DNA of 64,000 nt from Cephalopachus bancanus (GCA_027257055.1 JAPVLO010000233.1:3472001-3536000); one strand, 5' to 3'. Counted from the first letter of the stretch, positions 1-11,444 are shown. Notes: generated from the letters alone by a model not told the origin. Translations and numbers: made by a program.

Positions 1-890
1 TGGGTCCACTGCTTGTCTAGTCACTGCAACTTTGTAGCTCAGAGCAGTGCCTTGTCTCCCTGAGAGCTTCCCAACTGCCTTCTCGTCTGTTCCCTCTGCT
101 CCAGTGCATCCTTTCAGACTCAGCCTGGAGGTCTCTGGACCCTGCTCCAATGTTCTGGGGCCACAGCATTGTTATGCTAGCGGTTGAATGCCTTCTACCT
201 GTTTCTATTCCCCACAAGCACTACCCATAGAGTAAAATGCTTGTAAATAAATAAGGTGGTTATTATTACTAACCAATCATGTTCTTCTTCCGTGGAAAAT
301 GAAATCGACCTTGAGATTAGGTGAATTCCTGGCCTTTTGAAATCGCTTCTTTTTTTTCCCTTCCCATGTCTTTCCTCGCAGCTCTCTGCCCCCCCACATA
401 ATAAACAGGCATGTTGCATATGATTAATGAGAGATCACTGTACACACCGTTTGAAACAAAATGAGCAAAGCTCTGAGCATGATGGATTTGTGGGAAGAAA
501 GTAATCGAGCTCTTCCGGGGAACGAGGACATTGCTTGATCTATCAAGTACCAGGAAAAATGTGAATGAGTAAGTAGTGGTGTACAAAATACTTTGTACTT
601 TTGAAACTACACAAGTAGATATTTGGGTTTTATTCACTGTGGCAGTTTTAGTTAAGTAAGCTGAATGAAAGAAATGATTACTGTCTCATTTCACTCAGTG
701 GATAACTTTCATATTAATCCAAGAGCATAATAAAATTGTGCTTTTTCAGAGATAACATTTTTCACACGTAAATAAAAAAAATCCCTAACATGTCCTTTTA
801 GTATTAAATAAGTATCCTCATGTTGCACCCCCAAAGTTTGCATCATCCTTTTAAAAAATTTTTTAAACAATTGTTTTCTTCAAAAAGCTT
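1..890. other. Unique intron, nothing recognised
   Basis: Mixed-composition sequence with short open frames on the minus strand that look like chance. No repeat family, splice-flanked exon or RNA gene seen. Confidence 0.5.
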
Positions 891-896
891 TATTCT

Positions 897-1260
897 TATT
901 CACTCATTCATCATATATTTATTAGGCTTCATCATACTTGATATGGTGTTGGTTGTTGGAAATTCCAAGTGAAAAGACAGAATCTTTGTCTCTAGAAATT
1001 CACCAATCAGTGGGGCGTGTAAATAAGTCATGACAAGATCATGTAGCAAGTGCCAGTGAGTGGTGCGGGCCAAGATTTCTGTTTGGGAGCTTGGAGGAGG
1101 AGCCAGGTAAGGCTCCCCTGAAGAAGGTTAGCTAAGAGCTGAGATGGGAGAAAACAGCATAGGGTGGGGGGCCGGAGTCACACATCCTGGCAAAATTGCC
1201 AGGATGAAGGGACAGCCAGTCCTGAAGAGCAGAGCAGGGGAGGGGGCTGGAGGGTCTGTT
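897..1260 (-). mobile_element. L2 fragment, antisense
   Basis: Follows the antisense L2 order: CATTCATCATATATTTATTAGG, AATTCACCAATCAGTGGGGC, CAAGTGCCAGTGAGTGG, GAAGGTTAGCTAAGAGCTGAG. Confidence 0.6.
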
Positions 1261-1413
1261 ACTTGAGCCAAGCCCTCCATGATGCCCAGCAACACTAGAC
1301 CAAGGCAAATATTCTCCTTCAGTTTCCCTCCAGTGTATCTGAACTCCCCTGAAATTCCAATGTAAGGCTAAGAAGATAATTGTTCAATTAAAAACTCATT
1401 GTAGCTTTTTGGG

Positions 1414-1710
1414 TTTTTTTTTGTTTGTTTTGAGTTGGAGTCTCACTCCACCACCCAGGCTGGAGTGCAGTGGCACACTCACGGCCACTCCAGCACCGTC
1501 CTGCTGGGCTCTGGTGATCCCTCCACCTCAGCCTTCCAAGTAGCCAGAACTATAGGCACACACTACCACACCTGGCTAATTTTGTGATTTACTGTAGAGA
1601 CGAGGTCTCGCCAAGGTGCCTGGGAGATCTCAAACCGGAGATCTCAGGCAATCCACTCACCTCGGCCTTCCAAAATACTGGGATGATGGGCTGAGCCACT
1701 GAGCCCAGCC
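1414..1710 (-). mobile_element. Alu, antisense
   Basis: Poly-T, then GAGTTGGAGTCTCACTC, through to GAGCCACTGAGCCCAGCC. Dimeric and diverged, with an odd short repeat (GAGATCTCAAACCGGAGATCTCAG) replacing the usual GGTCTCGAACC block in the middle. Confidence 0.9.
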
Positions 1711-1942
1711 TTGTTTGGTTTTTTTATAGATGGGAAACTTTGTCACTGAGGTTATCAGCAAATGAATACGAGGACTAAGAAACAAATAGAAAATAAATAG
1801 GAAGTTAAATAGTCTTTGGCTACTATTGCTTATGGTTTAAACTAAGTTACCTAAGATGTCAGATCAAGACACAGTACATACATATTTAAATAAGATATCT
1901 CCTTTCTTGTAAAAAGACACATGCTCATTGAAATGAAAAAGT

Positions 1943-2248
1943 GGCCAGGTTCAGTGGCTCAGTCTGTAATCCCATGCTTTGGGAGGCTGAGGTGAGTGGA
2001 TTGCCTGAGCCCATGGGTTCGAGACCCTCCTGGGCAACTTGGTGAGACCTCATCTCTACAATAAATCAAAAAATCAGCCAGGCATGAGTGCCTGTAATTT
2101 TGGCTACTCGGAAGGTTGAAGTGGAAGGATCACTGGAGCCCAGGAGGTCGAGGTTGCAGTGGCCGGGAGTGGCCACTGCACTCCAGTCTGGGCAACAGAG
2201 TGAGACTCCAACTCAATAAAAATAAAAATAAAAAAGAAACGAAAAAGT
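1943..2248 (+). mobile_element. Alu, sense, A-rich tail
   Basis: Starts GGCCAGGTTCAGTGGCTCAG and ends GAGACTCCAACTC followed by an (AAAAT)n-type tail. Both arms are present. It carries the window's characteristic AATAAATCAAAAAAT linker. Confidence 0.92.
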
Positions 2249-2630
2249 GAAAAAATACACTTTTTTCATTTGTATCCCACTCTTATTCATAACCACTATG
2301 AACCCACTGAAATGCATTATACCAGACCATATCTTATATATTTATATTTTTCTTAATAAAATACTATAATACAGTTTTAAACCCTTTTTACTGTGAAATA
2401 TAATACTCAAAGCTTGTCTGTACAGTTTGAAAAATAACTATAAACACCCATGAACATGCTGTACAGGTGAAGAACTAGAACATTAGGTCGTCACTGGCAA
2501 CCCAAAGCATGCCAGGTCTCAACCCGTCCTTCCCCATTTGAGGAAATCCCCATGGAGATATTTTTAGTCACCATGCCTTGCTTTCCTTTATAGGTTTACC
2601 ACTGCACATGCACTCTTAACAATATCCTTG

Positions 2631-2836
2631 CCGGGCGCCATGGCTTAAGCTTGTAATCCCAGCATTTTGGGAGAACGAGCCCAGTGAATTGCCTAAGCTC
2701 AGGGTTTTGAGACCAGCCTGGGCAAGTTGGTGACACCTCGTCTCTACAATAAATCAAAAAATTAACTAGGTGTGGTGGCACACACCTGTGGTTCCAGTTA
2801 TTTGGAAGGTTGAGGCAGAAGGATTACCTGAGTCTG
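2631..2836 (+). mobile_element. Alu, sense, 3'-truncated
   Basis: Left arm plus part of the right arm; it stops at GAAGGATTACCTGAG, where an old antisense L1 resumes. No A tail is attached. A separate Alu 3' end lies 265 bp further on at 3101-3158. Confidence 0.85.
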
Positions 2837-3100
2837 TTTATAAACTTTGCATCAGTGGAACCATACTGTTTGCAGTCTGTGGTCTGGTGAGTTTTACTAA
2901 ACCTTGTACGTGTAATTTTCATCCACATTGTAGCACACAGCCCTAGTTCACTCCCATTGCCAAATAGCTATCTGTTGTGTGCATACATTACAGCGTATCC
3001 ATTTATTCTACCATTGATGGAAGTTTGAGTGACTTCCACTTCCAGTTTTTAGCCACTATGAATGATGCAGCTTTTATTTTTTTAATTTTAAACATGTACT

Positions 3101-3158
3101 CCAGCCTGGGCAACAGGGTGAAACTCCAACTCAAATAAATAAATAAATAAATAAAAAT
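3101..3158 (+). mobile_element. Alu 3'-end fragment with (AAAT)n tail
   Basis: Only the last ~35 bp of an Alu (ACTCCAGCCTGGGCAACAGG…) plus a tail of AAAT units. Either a strongly 5'-truncated insertion or the detached tail of the truncated Alu at 2631-2836. Confidence 0.75.
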
Positions 3159-3753
3159 GCGGGGTTCAATTCAGGATTAGGTACATATGTGACCATCGTA
3201 CAGGTAAAGTGTTGGTACTCAGAGACTTGTATGAATCTCCGGTATGTGTGTGGATGAATTTCTCATATAACTATGAGCAGAATCCCCAAGAATGGTACCC
3301 ATGAAAGTTTCTAGATAACACCACACTGTCTCCCAAAGTGGCAGGGTCTGTTCCCTTTCCATCAGTACTACAGCAAGTTCCCCTGGATTTTTTTAAATGT
3401 TGGCATTCTGCAGAATGCACACCTCACTGTAATTTGAATTGCATTCTCCTGATTACTAATGAAGTTTAGCACCATTTTAATATGTTTATTGGCTATTTGG
3501 GTTTTTTTTTACTTTTGCGGAGTGTTTGCCAAGTACTTTTTTTGAACTTTTTGGGGGGGGGTCTGCTTTTTTGTGCATGGACTTGTAAGGATTGCAATAT
3601 AATTTTGCAACCTTAAAAAAAACTTGATATGTTCTGATTATCTTTCATAACAACATTCATGTATAATGTTTTTCAAATGTAAACTAATTACCCACTTAGC
3701 TTAGATGATAACTCACAATTAAGACAACAGTCACTATAAAAGTGTATTTTTTC

Positions 3754-4046
3754 TTTCTTTTTTTTTTTTTTTTTGAGTTGGAGTCTCACTTGGTCACCCA
3801 GACTGGAGTGCAGTGACCACTCCCGGCCACCACAGCCTCGCCTGCTGGGCTCCGGCGATCCTTCCACCTCAGCCTTCCAAGTAGCCAGAATTACAGGCAT
3901 GCGCTACCACCCCCGGCTGATTTTTTGATTTATTGTAGAGATGAGGTCTCGCTGCCCAGGCGGGTCTCGAACCCGCGGGCTCAGGCAATTCACTTACCTC
4001 AGCCTCCCAAAGGTGGGGGATTACAGGCTGAGCCACCGAGCCCGGC
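3754..4046 (-). mobile_element. Alu, antisense, with 17-bp target-site duplication
   Basis: Full-length. It is flanked by a perfect 17-bp duplication, TAAAAGTGTATTTTTTC, at 3737-3753 and 4047-4063. Contains CGAACCCGCGGGCTCAGG, typical of the young subfamily here. Confidence 0.95.
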
Positions 4047-4206
4047 TAAAAGTGTATTTTTTCACTTTTGATGAGTAGTTATCTTTTTGTAAGAAAGGAA
4101 ATAACTTATTTAAACTCACAATTGAGACAGTTGTATAAAATAGAAGCCGTGGTTATAAATATCAAGTATTCTCAAGTTGGAGATGGAAGTAGGTAAATAG
4201 ACATAA

Positions 4207-4440
4207 TGGGGGAGTTGTTTAGCATATGGTGAAGGGCCCAGACACACATGTTAGCTGTGTGACCTCAGGAAGATTACGTAAACTCTCTGAGTCTTTTGTT
4301 TCCTTCTGTGTAAAATGGGTCATAACAAGATCATAGGGTTACTGTGAGAATAAAATGGAATAGTACATCAAAAGTGCTTAGCATAATACCAGGCACTTAT
4401 TAAGCATGCAAAAATGGTACTTATTAGCAATATTAATCAC
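4207..4440 (+). mobile_element. MIR, sense
   Basis: GTTAGCTGTGTGACCTCAGG core, GTAAAATGGGTCATAACAAG and GTGCTTAGCATAATACCAGG. An MLT1/MST-like LTR follows directly. Confidence 0.75.
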
Positions 4441-4444
4441 TACA

Positions 4445-4768
4445 AACATTTGTTTAGAACCTATAGGGTGTGTGCCACTCCAAAATGCACATGTTGACAC
4501 CTAGTCCTCGGTGTGATAGTATCAGGAAATGGGACTTTTGGAAGATGATTACATCATGAGAGTGGAGCCCTCGTGAATGGGATTTTTACAACACAGGCCC
4601 CAGAAAGCTCATTCACTCCTTCTTTTAAGAATGGGCCCTCACCAGATACTGTATCATTCAATGCTCTTGGACTCCAGCCTCCAGAGCTGTGAGTAATACA
4701 TGTTCATTGTCCATAAGCCACCCAGTATCTATGGCATCTTGTTATAATAGCCAGGACAGACTAAAACC
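4445..4768 (+). mobile_element. MaLR-type LTR (MLT1/MST), solo
   Basis: GTGTGATAGTATCAGGAAATGG, ATTACATCATGAGAGTGGAGC, CCAGCCTCCAGAGCTGTGAG and CCACCCAGTATCTATGGCATCTTGTTA, ending near GGACAGACTAAAAC. Solo copy with no internal region. Confidence 0.82.
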
Positions 4769-4799
4769 TATAAATTATCTACACAATGCTAGTGTATTC

Positions 4800-4950
4800 A
4801 ATCATTTCTGAATGAGGTTGGTGCTATCCTTCTTTTTCCAATGAGGAATCCCAGGGTTAGAGAAGTTGAGTAACTGAATCAAGGCCACACAACTTTTAGC
4901 GGTAAAACGGTGATTAGAATCTGGGTCTAACTTCAAAGCTCATTCCATGT
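4800..4950 (-). mobile_element. MIR, antisense
   Basis: TTCCAATGAGGAATCCCAGGG, GTTGAGTAACTGAATCAAGGCC and GAATCTGGGTCTAACTTC are the MIR core read in reverse. Confidence 0.65.
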
Positions 4951-5275
4951 TTCCCCTGCCATCAAAATTTTATGTGATGGAGATTCACAATTCACCACAG
5001 CTTATTAAGAAAGTTGTTCCACTCACTTGAATTAAAATCACATGGAAACAAATGTGTCTAAGTGGTTTTTTTTTTTAATCTCCAAAACGTATAGACAACT
5101 TTTTTTTTAAGGTTCTTAAAACTTGACATTTTCCCCCAGGTCACAGGCACAAAGCAGAGTTCGCTGATATCCAGAGCAGGATGGGCCTCTGATAGATGAC
5201 TCAAGGTCACTGCAGCCATGTAGAGGGGGCCATCTTCCTTAGAAGTCTCCCCATTTCAGACCTACGGAAAAGGGC

Positions 5276-5815
5276 ACTGGGCACTGCATACTTGTACAGG
5301 CTTTGCAGTCAGATGTCTGGGCTTAAATCCAACTCTGCACATTCCTAGTTTGTTTGGTTTTTTGAGTTGGAGTCTTACTCTGTCGCCCAGTCTGGAGTGC
5401 AGTGGCCGCTTCCAGCCACCGCAGCCTCGACCTGCTGGGCTCTGGCGATCCTTCCGCCTCAGCCTTCCAAGTAGCTGGAACTACAGGCGCGCACTACCAC
5501 GCCCAGTTAATTTTTGATTTATCATAGAGATGAGGTCTCACTAAGTTGCCCAGGCGGGTCTCGAACCCGCGGGCTCAGGCAATCCACTCACCTCAGGCTC
5601 CCAAAGCGCGGGATTACAGGCTGAGCCACTGAGCCTGGCTTAGTTTTGTTATTTCAGGCAGATTACTTTGCAGTTTCTAATCCACAGTTTCCTAATCCAC
5701 AGTTCCCTAACCTAAAAAATAGAGTTAAGAACAGAACCTGTGCATCAAAGGTGTATAAGTGAGGATGAAATGAGTCATGATGGGCACACAGTAAGTACTC
5801 AGCAAGTGCCAATTG
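5276..5815 (+). mobile_element. MIR, sense, split by an Alu
   Basis: The left part has TTTGCAGTCAGATGTCTGGG and AATCCAACTCTGCACATTCC; the right part after the Alu has GCAGATTACTTTGCAGTTTC, CAGTAAGTACTCAGCAAGTG. A partial local triplication of AATCCACAGTTTCCTAA occurs near 5680-5715. Confidence 0.7.
5357..5639 (-). mobile_element. Alu, antisense, inside a MIR
   Basis: GAGTTGGAGTCTTACTCTGT to GAGCCACTGAGCCTGGC. It splits a MIR whose two halves lie at about 5276-5350 and 5640-5815, so the MIR is older. Flanks TAGTTTGTT / TAGTTTTGTT look like a decayed target-site duplication. Confidence 0.92.
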
Positions 5816-5913
5816 TTCATCCAGTAACCATCACATCACTTTGGCCTGTTTGATGTTATTCACTCCATGGTTCCCAGTTCAGATACACAGCATGGTGCCA
5901 TCATGTTACTTTT

Positions 5914-6189
5914 AAGGAGTCTCACTCTGTCGCCCAGGCTGGAGTAGAGTGGCACACCCACGGTCACCCCAGCATCCACCTGCTGGGCTCCGGCGATCCT
6001 TCCGCCTCAGCCTTCCAAGTAGCCGGAACTACAGGCACGCGCTTCCACGCCCGGCTAATTTTTTATTTATTGTAGAGACGAGGTCTCGCCAAGTTGCCCG
6101 GGCTGGTCTCGAACTTACAGGTCCAAGTAATCCACTCATCTCGGCCTCCCAGAGTGCTGGGATTACAGGTTGAACCACCGAGCCCGACC
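5914..6189 (-). mobile_element. Alu, antisense, poly-T head lost
   Basis: Starts GGAGTCTCACTCTGTCGCCC without a T run and ends GAGCCCGACC. Both arms are present and well conserved. Confidence 0.9.
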
Positions 6190-6630
6190 AGGCATTCTAT
6201 TCTTATTCATGCCCTGTCTCTTCCCTGACATGCAGACTATTGAATAGTCAGAGCTACTTCTAGGCCACAGGACTCTGTATTTCAGGGTGCTACCTCTGCT
6301 GGACATGTGCTGACTTCTAATGTTTGGTATGGTGTCTTATGGGGAAGCCATAGAAAAATGAGATGACACAGGCCCCCGGTGGACTGCTTTTCTCTGTCGG
6401 TCACAGCAACAGTTTTAATTACACTGAGGCTCACCTGGAGTCTCACCTTCCCATGCCAAGCACTTTCCAAAACAAATATGGTTTTGTTTATAAGAGGAAT
6501 TCATCTTCTCATGACATTATATATTCTAGTGTCTTGAGTCAATGTCTTTCAGTAGTCTTAAGTCATAATTGAGGACCTATTTAATTAATCAATCTTTCAA
6601 TAGACAAGTGAACGTAGAATATTAGAAATA

Positions 6631-7259
6631 TAAGGGGGGACCCCAAAAAACCAAAATTATCTCTTGAAGGGTGAACCCTTGTAGTTCAGGCTTCTGGTAA
6701 CCCATCAGCCTCAGTGTACCAGCTAGCGTTGTTGTGGGAGGCTGCATTGCGGAAGAAACAACCTAAGTTGTGGCAAACTGGTGACTGGTTCTTCCATTGT
6801 GACAACACCCCTGCCCACACTCAGCTGAGTGTTCAGCAGTTTTTGACCAAAATGACATGACCCCAGTGCCTCACCCTCCCTGTTCACCCAATCTTGACCA
6901 GAGAAACTTTTTTTTGTTTCCCCAGATGAAAAAAATCCTCAGAGGGATGCATTTTGCTGATGCAGAAGAGATGAAATTAAAAAAATGGCAGAAGCACTAA
7001 AAGGCATCAAAATTGATGAGTTCAAAAACTGTTTTGAGCAGTGGAAAAAGAGTCTCCACAGGTGTATTACATTGAACAGAGAGTACTTTCAAGGAGACAA
7101 GTATAAACATGTAAGAGTAAATACGCGATTTTTTTTGAAGGTGAAAAAGCAGGATTTATTGAGAGAACAGAAAAGTTACCAGAGTGGGAGAGGACCCAAG
7201 CGGTTGCCCCACAATTTTTATAAATAAATTCTGGAGCTTTGGGAGGGTCCTCCCTCGTA
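6631..7259 (+). mobile_element. Mariner transposon, internally deleted (copy 1)
   Basis: Bounded by TA with inverted ends GGGGGGACCCCCAAAA… and its complement …TTTGGGAGGGTCCTCCC. At about 629 bp it is half the usual 1.3 kb of a mariner. It keeps only the C-terminal transposase part: D-N-T-P at the second catalytic Asp, then LRGMHFADAEEMK and FKNCFEQWKKSLHRC; the terminal stretch is still open for 80 codons (6985-7227). Two other copies here share the same internal junction, so this is a non-autonomous family (the MARNA type comes to mind from size and age). Confidence 0.82.
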
Positions 7260-7317
7260 GAAGAGGCTTTGGAGAAAGACAAACTTCAACCCAAATCTTA
7301 GATCAGCTTCACAGTTG

Positions 7318-7460
7318 ATCTGACACTGGGAAAGACACAGTTTCCTTATCTTTAGAAACAGGAGAGGAGGTCCTCTATAGTGTTTCTCTGGTGTTTCAAA
7401 AAAGGTTGAATTGAGAGCCTTTAGGGCAGGGCCTGGCACATAATACCTGGCAGCACATTG
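7318..7460 (+). mobile_element. MIR fragment, sense
   Basis: GAAAGACACAGTTTCCTTATC and CAGGGCCTGGCACATAATACC fit a MIR. It lies just after mariner copy 1. Confidence 0.5.
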
Positions 7461-8019
7461 TAGACACCATGGTCGTGAGGAAGTTGGCAATTAGCAAGAT
7501 GATCAAGTGCCCAGGCCAGCAAAGGGCTCCTCATGGCCATGCCATCCATGAGTGACCATCTTGGACGGGTGTCACCTGTCTGGCAGGTGACTTGGGGTGG
7601 GAGGCAAGGAGAGGGGCATAGCAAGACAGAGGAAACTGTGTGAGTGAGGATGGCACAGAGATGCAACGTGGCTTGGTTTACTCACAGAACTGGAGGTACA
7701 AGGTGGTAGGTGATTATGGACGGGCCAAGAGTGGGGATCAGAGTGGGTCTCAGTACAAATTTGCTGATGGGTGTATTAAAGATGAAAATGTGAAGACTTT
7801 GCAATGCCCAAGAAATACATGATCCTTTTCCAGTTATAGCTTGGACTACCAACACTGTCTCCTGATGACATGTGCATTATTTTCTATACCCCATGAAGAC
7901 TACTTACCATCTTCAAAACACTTTAAATCTACTGTTACTATTGGGTATTTCGTCAATAGGATAGAGCTAGGAGATTATATAAGAAAGAAGTGAATAGTTT
8001 GAAAACAGTGACACACAAT

Positions 8020-8230
8020 TAAAGTTTCCATGCTCATCACACCGAGAACTGGGGCGACCTCGTGGTAGCAATTTGCATAACAATGCATTTAGAGTATAGT
8101 AGGTAGACTTCTGAAACATACAGATGTTGAACATCACCATGGAAAGCGGCTCTAAAGGACCATTTGCATTAATTACCGCTATACCAATTCCCTTAGCTCC
8201 TTAAGGCTGACAAGCAGAATGGGCGAAATA
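8020..8230 (+). promoter_or_regulatory. Possible enhancer with an OCT-SOX composite motif
   Basis: Repeat-free stretch containing ATTTGCATAACAATG at 8071-8085, the exact complement of the textbook SOX2-OCT4 composite (CATTGTTATGCAAAT). A second octamer, ATTTGCAT, at 8162-8169 overlaps ATTAATTA, a homeodomain-type site. Motif content only; no proof of function. Confidence 0.3.
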
Positions 8231-8631
8231 CCAGGTGTGTAACCTTTTAGATACAATACGTGCATATACTCTTAAATAAAGAGTTAGGATTTTCGTGCCT
8301 TGCTATTAAAGCACCTCCAGGAAATAAAAGGTTTCACACCAGCCTGCAAATGCCTTTATATCAAGTCACAGAATTTTATGAATCCTCTTCTGTGTGTCCT
8401 GTAATGCTTTTCAAATGATCCACAATGATCTGGAATAGTATCTGCTGTTGTTTCCATGAAAATATTTTAAAGGCATATCGGGGAAAGATAAATGAGGCTT
8501 TTTCCCTTACTGGGATTCTTCTGTGACATTTCAGTTATAATAGCCCAACAGCACCCTGGGCCACTCAACTTGCAAGAGAGGATGAGGTTATTAGGGTTTT
8601 TAACTCAAGTGCCCTCACCAAAATATAACCA

Positions 8632-8654
8632 ACAAATAAATAAATAAATAAATG
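8632..8654 (+). repeat. (AAAT)n microsatellite
   Basis: About six AAAT units not attached to a recognisable Alu. Confidence 0.85.
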
Positions 8655-9254
8655 AAAACTGTTCTAATGACTTTTATTGGACTCATCAGATAACATTAGA
8701 GACTAATTATGCTACTGTGAATTCTCTGCAATTTTTTTTTTTTGCCGTGTTATGTCTTTTGACCATTTCACAGCTTGTAAGTTCCTCCTTAAAAGGGTCA
8801 GAAGGGGAAGGGGGAGGGTATATTTTCTTTTTCTTTCTTTAAAAAAAAGTTTATTACATTATGGAGATGAGGGGTAGAAGCATGAAGGCGAAGTCTGGGC
8901 CTCCAACTGGCCCTCACTTCCCTTATTTGGGACCAGGTACCCTTTGTGTTGTGACATGTCCCCCCCCCTTCACTGGCAGTGCCCAGAGACTGCTGATCCA
9001 GGAGTGTATATTGTCAAATTAATAAGGTATCTGTTAGCAGCCTTGGTCCAAGATTTCAATGGGAGGAAGGTCTGGAAACCTTGGACTTTCAAAGGAGGAG
9101 CTTGTGTGGTTCACCTGTGTGGAATGCAGTTCCCTGCCATCCCTGTCTGGCAACGTCCATGGAAGCTTGGGGTCTTTGCCTGCGTGTTTTCTGTGTACTC
9201 CATCTCTCTACCACATGCCTCCATGCTACACTCATTTTACTTCCAGGACACTTA

Positions 9255-9430
9255 GCGTAAACATAGTTAAATAATTGGGTAAGAACAAGTTTCATATTTC
9301 TGTCTCCCGTGGCCCCATCAGGTCCACAGGGACAAGGACAGTGTCTGCTTTGTGCATCATGATTCCCTCAGGTGTCCAGTGTTCAACTCAAAGAGGGCAC
9401 TTACACATATCTGTTGAACAAACGGAAGCC
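9255..9430 (+). mobile_element. L2 3' end, sense
   Basis: CTCCCGTGGCCCCATCAGG, CAAGGACAGTGTCTGCTTTG and CATATCTGTTGAACAAACG are the L2 3' end pattern. Confidence 0.5.
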
Positions 9431-9719
9431 CATCCAAATGTTTACCTGTCCTCACCCTGTTGGATATCTGAGCACTGACTTTGGTGTCGTGGCCTGTGAT
9501 TCACAGAGCATCCCCGTCTTTCTTCTGCCGGCCGGGAAGAACAGCAGACAGGCCACCTAAGTCACGCACCTCTGTGGCTCTCTAGTGATGAAGTGGACAG
9601 CTCCTCTCACCAGACACTGCATACATCATCCCCATTGGATTTTCCTGTCTCGGTGACCTCACACAGAGGAATAGGGCTCCTATGAATTACCTTGGTTTCT
9701 CTCCCACAAAGATTCTTTT

Positions 9720-10002
9720 TTTTTTTGAGTTGGAGTCTCACTCTGTCACCCAGACTGGAGTGCAGTGGCCGCTCCCGGCCACCGCAGCCTCGACCTGCTG
9801 GGCTCCGGCGATCCTTCCGCCTCAGCCTTCCGAGTAGCCAGAATTACAGGCATGCACTACCACGCCTGGCTGATTTTTTGATTTATTGTAGAGATGAGGT
9901 CTTGCTGCCCAGGCGGGTCTCGAACCCGCAACCTCAGGCAATCCACTCACCTCAACCTCCCAAAGGCGTGGGATTACAGGCTGAGCCACCGAGCCTGGCT
10001 CT
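9720..10002 (-). mobile_element. Alu, antisense, with 14-bp target-site duplication
   Basis: Full-length copy of the local young subfamily. The perfect duplication ACAAAGATTCTTTT flanks it at 9706-9719 and 10003-10016. Confidence 0.95.
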
Positions 10003-10458
10003 ACAAAGATTCTTTTGAAGCACGTCTGCACTCCCACCACCTCCTCTATCTGCAAACTCATTGCCAGTTCCCCTGTTGGCTCCACAATGATAAATAATGA
10101 CACTGTGATAGCAATTCAGGCTCAGCTCAGGCAGAATGCAGTCAACATCAAGCAATAACATCATCTTCACCGAAGAGACCAGTGCAGCCTAATTGTTTTG
10201 GGCTAGCCTCCTCTGGTCCCGCTCCTGGGAGGTTTCTGAACAAACACTCCCGAGTCAACAGAAGCTTCCAGATGGTGAGGCGCCATGATTCTTTAGTTTC
10301 CAGAAAATAACATGCTCTTAGAGCTATTTACATTTGAGAAACATAAATAGATCACATGCTACAATAAAAGAACAACCCCACAGTAAAAGCACAACCCAAA
10401 AGTTATCTAGAACTAAGATCCCAGGAGCAGTGATGTGACCTTTTTTTCCTGTCCTGTC

Positions 10459-10588
10459 TTGGTGGGGAGGAGGGTGGACAGACTGCAGAATCATTGTAGG
10501 GGAGCAGGAAACTGAGATAACAAGCAAGAATAACTCAATCTCTAGGATATATTTTTCAATCATGGTTATTTTAATAGAATGTAATTAA
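10459..10588 (+). repeat. Dispersed direct duplication, copy A (~125 bp)
   Basis: GGTGGGGAGGAGGG … GCAGAATCATTGTAGGG … AACAAGCAAGAATAACTC recurs at 12414-12534 with about ten substitutions and one 7-bp gap. Flanks differ and no repeat family is recognised, so this looks like a local copy and not two transposons. Confidence 0.8.
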
Positions 10589-10841
10589 TTGGCTTTAATT
10601 TGGCAAGATCTTCCTCGATTTCCCCATGTAAGATGTGCCCCCCAAAAGGAATGGATGCTTGCACAGACTGGAGGAAGGTAGGCACAGAGGATGGGGGGCA
10701 GGTCTGTCTGGCACCTGTGCACATCAAAGGGCTCAGCCAACAAGTTTGGTGGTATTGACAAGCTGCTTATATTTTTAAATTACAGAATGCTCAGAAATAA
10801 CTATATTTGTCAAATTTAATTCTTTTAAAAAAGCAAAACTA

Positions 10842-11444
10842 ATTTTTTTTTGAGTGTGAGGGGGTCTCTGTCACCCAGGCTGGAGTGCAGTGGCACAATC
10901 ACTGCTCACCACAGCTTCAACCTTCTGGGCTCAGGTGATCCTTCTGTCTCAGCCTCCTGAGTAGCTACAGCTAGGACTACAGATACTACACCCAACTAAT
11001 TTTTTTTTTTTTTTTTTTTGAGTTGGAGTCTCACTCTGTCGCCCAGACTGGAGTGCAGTGGCCGCTCCCGGCCACCGCAACCTCGACCTGCTGGGCTCTG
11101 GCGATCCTTCCGCCTCAGCCTTCCGAGTAGCCGGAATTACAGGCATGCGCTACCACGCCCGGCTGATTTTTTTGATTTATTGTGGAGATGAGGTCTCACT
11201 GCCCAGGCGGGTCTCGAACCCACAGGCTCAGGCAATCCACTCACCTCAGCCTCCCAAAGGCGTGGGATTACAGGCTGAGCCACCGAGCCCAGCTCCAACT
11301 AATTTTTTAACTTTTTTTTTTTTAGAGATGAGATGAGGTCTTGCTATGTTGCCAGGCTGGTCTCAAACTCCTGGGCTCAAGCAATTCTCTCTCCTTGGAT
11401 TCTCAAAGTGCTGAGATAATAGGCATGAGCCACCACGCCTGGCC
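10842..11444 (-). mobile_element. AluJ-like element, antisense, split by a younger Alu
   Basis: The outer element has AluJ-like sequence (CAACCTTCTGGGCTCAGGTG; CTCAAACTCCTGGGCTCAAG) and spans 10842-11005 plus about 11309-11444. A younger Alu lies in its middle T-rich linker. The older type being the one interrupted gives relative age. Confidence 0.88.
11006..11294 (-). mobile_element. Alu nested inside an AluJ, antisense
   Basis: Full-length young-subfamily Alu. The duplication CCAACTAATTTTTT at 10992-11005 and 11295-11308 shows insertion into the linker of the outer AluJ-like copy. Confidence 0.93.

Larger units (their letters stand above)
2380..3700 (-). mobile_element. Old L1 (L1M-type), antisense, interrupted by Alu pieces
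   Basis: Antisense landmarks of L1 ORF2 3' portion and 3' UTR: CCATTTATTCTACCATTGATGG, CTTCCAGTTTTTAGCCACTATGAATGATGC, and GATTACTAATGAAGTTTAGCACC. Alu pieces at 2631-2836 and 3101-3158 interrupt it. About 3165-3220 instead resembles the antisense 3' end of a younger L1 (AATTCAGGATTAGGTACATA). Confidence 0.7.
7461..9254. other. Unique intron with weak regulatory signals
   Basis: Apart from the (AAAT)n run and the octamer-containing patch near 8.07 kb, nothing was recognised. Open frames at 8944-9255 and 9059-9274 overlap on the same strand in different frames and have no splice context. Confidence 0.5.

Noticed and set aside
6985..7227. 80-codon frame as a live gene
   Set aside because: It is the C-terminal remnant of a mariner transposase in an internally deleted copy lacking the rest of the catalytic domain.
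8944..9255. 103-codon open frame
   Set aside because: Three frames overlap here on two strands; no exon signals and no family resemblance.
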